64,000 nucleotides of DNA from Methanocrinis alkalitolerans (GTDB lineage Archaea; Halobacteriota; Methanosarcinia; Methanotrichales; Methanotrichaceae). Each line of letters opens with the position of its first letter. Position 1 is the stretch's first letter. Of this stretch, positions 61,733 through 64,000 are shown one piece after another. The position numbers were made by a program, and so were the translations under genes. The stretch spans positions 1 through 64,000 of the forward strand of contig NZ_JARFPL010000008.1 in NCBI RefSeq assembly GCF_029167205.1, written 5' to 3'. The notes beneath the pieces were generated by a model, which made no database searches, had not been told where the DNA came from, and worked only from the letters and a program-made list of their open reading frames with translations.

Positions 61733-62983
61733 TCATTTTTTTATGGTGCCGACGCCAATAAGACGCCACCGCGCGCCTATCCGCCTGCTGACGGCGACCC
61801 GGTCGCCGACGGCGGCGCAGACCGGCCTTTTAAGCTGGACCTCCACCATCCCCCCTTCTCGAGCGCTGGAGACGACCCCTACGGTGGTGGCGGTGCCGAC
61901 GTTCAGCATCAACGGCTCGCTGGTGTGGATCGGCTCGACGTCAGCCTCGGAGGTGGCGCCTACGACCCTCTCCAGGAGCCTTATCTTCATGGTGAAGGAG
62001 TTCCAGACTGGAGGAAGTGTGCCCGGACCTCCTGCCACCTGCCCCACCAGGATGTCGCTTTTTGTGAGGGTTGGATCGAGGGTCGTTCCAACCCCCAGGA
62101 GGCCGCCGGGGGTCCCTTCCTCCTGGGTCCCACCCCCAGCCATCAGGGCCGTCACCTTGGTGTTGATGGGAACCCACTGCTTCCTCCCCTCCGACTCCAC
62201 CGACCTTCCGGGCATTATCTCAATAGGGTCTTCGGGCCTGAGGACCCCCTGGATCAGGGTCCCTCCGATGACCCCGCCGACGATCTTATCGGGGAGGGTT
62301 CCCGGCCGGTTGACGTCGAAGGACCTGGCTATCTGGAGGAGGGGCGGCTTTTCTATATCCCTCTCCGGTGTGGGGATCGTCTCCTCGATGGCCTGGATCA
62401 CCAGGTCTATGTTGACGTTCTGCTGGGCAGATATCGGGATTATGGGAGCGTTCTCGGCGACGGTACCCTTGACGAACTTCTTGATCTCGTTGTAGTGCTC
62501 GATCATCCTCTCCTTTGAGACGAGATCGATCTTGTTCTGGACGATGACGATCTTGCCGATGCCTGTTATGTCCAAGGCCATCAGGTGCTCCTTAGTCTGG
62601 GGCTGAGGGCACGACTCGCTGGCGGCGATTATGAGGACCGCTCCGTCCATGATGGCAGCCCCCGAGAGCATCGTCGCCATGAGGGTCTCGTGGCCGGGAG
62701 AGTCGACGAAAGATACAGTTCTGAGGGGCTCGCTGGGGGAACCGCAACCCGGGCAGGTCTCCTCCACGGTGTACGCCTCAGGCTCGGGGCAGTTGGGACA
62801 TTTTCTGAAGGTCGCGTCGGCGTATCCGAGCCTGATGGAGATGCCTCTCTTCAGCTCCTCGCTATGCTGGTCGGTCCAGACCCCGGAGAGGGCCTGGACG
62901 AGGGTCGTTTTTCCGTGGTCGACATGGCCCACCATGCCTATGTTGACCGCCGGTTTTGTATGCAGTTTGGATTGGCTGGACAA
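61733..62983 (-). CDS. Translation initiation factor aIF2 subunit gamma
   Basis: 416 aa. GTPase that brings initiator Met-tRNA to the small subunit. The G domain has GMVGHVDHGKTTLVQ near residue 17, a zinc knuckle with CPNCPEPEAYTVEETCPGCG, DSPGHETLMATML (G3) and VQNKIDLV (G4). Domains II and III end in VGVGTIKK. The first gene of the operon continuing with the PIN protein and RpoE1. A TTTAAATAG box at 63033-63042 is its probable promoter. Confidence 0.96.
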   Translation of the reverse strand: MSSQSKLHTKPAVNIGMVGHVDHGKTTLVQALSGVWTDQHSEELKRGISIRLGYADATFRKCPNCPEPEAYTVEETCPGCGSPSEPLRTVSFVDSPGHETLMATMLSGAAIMDGAVLIIAASESCPQPQTKEHLMALDITGIGKIVIVQNKIDLVSKERMIEHYNEIKKFVKGTVAENAPIIPISAQQNVNIDLVIQAIEETIPTPERDIEKPPLLQIARSFDVNRPGTLPDKIVGGVIGGTLIQGVLRPEDPIEIMPGRSVESEGRKQWVPINTKVTALMAGGGTQEEGTPGGLLGVGTTLDPTLTKSDILVGQVAGGPGTLPPVWNSFTMKIRLLERVVGATSEADVEPIHTSEPLMLNVGTATTVGVVSSAREGGMVEVQLKRPVCAAVGDRVAVSRRIGARWRLIGVGTIKK

Positions 62984-63032
62984 ATCGGGTCGCCTCTGAT
63001 GATCTTGATGGCAACTTACAGGGAATGACTAC

Positions 63033-63042
63033 TATTTAAATG
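63033..63042 (-). promoter_or_regulatory. Probable TATA box of the aIF2-gamma operon
   Basis: On the minus strand CATTTAAATAG lies about 50 bp before the aIF2-gamma ATG at 62983. The same spacer (62984-63173) shows no gene. Confidence 0.5.
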
Positions 63043-63173
63043 CTCAGGGCTGGATGCCGACCCATCGCCCCTCCATCGGTGGGAAGGAAAAGACGAGGCA
63101 GAGGGGGGATGGGACCTGCTGGTCCGCACGACTGGATCAAAATTGCATTCTCGGAAAAGTTAAGGCGCATCTC

Positions 63174-64000
63174 CTAGACGTAACCCCTGCTGGCCTCGTT
63201 CAGTGCCATGACCGTCTCCCGTACAAAGAGGCGGTAAGATTCGATGGAGAAGGAGGACCAGCCCTCGAACTCTTCGTAGAGCTCGGCGCCGAAGGCGTCC
63301 TCCTCATCGTCCCCGCTCTTTACGCCGAACCCTTCGAGATCCGAAAAATTATCTGAGAGGTATCTGAGAAGAGCCGTCTCTGCGTAGGGCTTGGGGACGA
63401 CCGGCTGGGATTCGGATAGCTTCAGCATCAGACTCTCCTCGTCGATGAGATCCTCCAGGGATACCTTCCTCTTCTCGACGGAGGTCTCGTGGGCCAGCTG
63501 GCTGATCTGGAGCTTCTCGCCGGGGGAGAGCTTTCTCATCTCTGAGAACGCCTCCTGGTAGAGCCTTCCCATCTCAAACTCGTGCTCGAGAGCGTAGGCG
63601 AGGATCCTGTCTGAGGCCTGCCTCAAATATTCGGAGTTGAAGGATATGATGGAGAACCAGAGCCCTTCGAAGTAGTACCTCCGGTTCATCGCCACGGCGT
63701 AGTCGAGGGCCCCGGGGGAGGACGACCCCATGGAAGGAAAGAAGGTGACGGCGTCGGTCTCTACCAGGATGTATCCGTCCGCCTCATCGCCGCCGAGGCG
63801 GCAGATCCGGGCACAGTCCGACAGCGGGCGAAATACCTTCGAGGGGTCTTTCATCTCCCGGTGCTTTCTGACGATCCTATCCCGATCTTTGGAATCTGCT
63901 CCGGCCAGGAGGGTGGCGACGTCCTGGGCGACCGAGACGAGCCATCTGCGGTACTCCTCTTCGAAGCCTTCCCGGTTAATCGGGTTCTCCTCCCTCGGGG
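63174..64000 (-). CDS. Unknown cytoplasmic protein, 5' end outside the window
   Basis: At least 275 residues; the frame is open to the right edge, with no earlier stop and no clear start (an internal Met lies at 63854). The visible chain is acidic and mostly helical: HREMKDPSKVFRPLSDCARIC, LALEHEFEMGRLYQEAFSEM, and VSLEDLIDEESLMLKLSE, ending in MALNEASRGYV. No family recognised. It could be an uncharacterised archaeal protein transcribed towards, and separate from, the aIF2-gamma operon. Confidence 0.55.
   Translation of the reverse strand, partial: PREENPINREGFEEEYRRWLVSVAQDVATLLAGADSKDRDRIVRKHREMKDPSKVFRPLSDCARICRLGGDEADGYILVETDAVTFFPSMGSSSPGALDYAVAMNRRYYFEGLWFSIISFNSEYLRQASDRILAYALEHEFEMGRLYQEAFSEMRKLSPGEKLQISQLAHETSVEKRKVSLEDLIDEESLMLKLSESQPVVPKPYAETALLRYLSDNFSDLEGFGVKSGDDEEDAFGAELYEEFEGWSSFSIESYRLFVRETVMALNEASRGYV

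Overview
The window comes from a GC-rich euryarchaeal methanogen. The information-processing genes are archaeal throughout: MCM helicase, archaeal DnaG, NMD3, aIF2-gamma, aIF5B, RpoE1, Spt4, S24e, S27ae, L7Ae, S28e, L24e and L37e. Methanogen-specific genes are also present: methanogenesis marker protein 11, an AksA-type homocitrate synthase for the coenzyme B side chain, a dihydropteroate synthase-like protein, and a methanopterin-type MBL-fold synthase homologue. High GC, many NTP-style TTG/GTG starts and leaderless promoters fit a Methanothrix (Methanosaeta)-like organism. That genus assignment is an inference, not a proof.

Layout. 1-1031: mobile-element debris, namely the end of a small AT-rich inverted-repeat element inside an IS1-like transposase gene. 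1069-10594: secreted protein, argS, DUF4139 protein, Hsp20, pyrC plus an adenosine-specific kinase, a PhoU/TrkA_C potassium regulator, membrane proteins and a PUA protein. 10678-12518: lsm, rpl37e, purF. 12519-14335: an AT-rich island with a 187-bp inverted-repeat element followed by a two-gene soluble plus four-TM module of unknown function. 14417-20071: DHPS-like protein, an anchored protein, then the L7Ae-S28e-L24e-ndk-aIF5B operon. 20506-24348: nitrogen assimilation (glnA, amt, glnK). 24400-29019: an accessory stretch with a GNAT enzyme, a second glnK copy broken by deletion, frameshift and a 282-bp MITE, two exported or anchored proteins, and a restriction-like gene interrupted by an in-frame TGA.

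29448-35807 is one tightly packed cluster: three separate glutamate synthase modules (amidotransferase, FMN domain with ferredoxin-type clusters, GXGXG domain), then a formate dehydrogenase alpha-like molybdopterin enzyme and two polyferredoxin-like proteins. With glnA/amt/glnK it gives the cell an ammonia uptake and GS-GOGAT route, and the redox subunits suggest how electrons may reach the synthase. 35939-37347 is hisH-hisF. 37499-46834 holds a regulator, a small zinc protein, a glutamine cyclotransferase-like lipoprotein, a repeat-rich beta-helix surface protein, aksA, an aldehyde:ferredoxin oxidoreductase, TrkH and an MBL-fold enzyme. 46924-56393, mostly leftward, holds an IorA-like protein, methanogenesis marker 11, truD, pth2, dnaG, nmd3, DUF424 and mcm. 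A third small inverted-repeat element sits exactly at the uspA stop codon. 57248-62983 holds the NfeD-stomatin pair and the aIF2-gamma/PIN/rpoE1/spt4/DUF359/S24e/S27ae operon. A partial unknown gene runs off the right edge.

The main points for follow-up are the three different MITE-like elements with target duplications, the AT-rich two-gene module, the decaying glnK copy and restriction gene, and the glutamate synthase/molybdopterin-oxidoreductase cluster. No rRNA, tRNA or CRISPR array was recognised.
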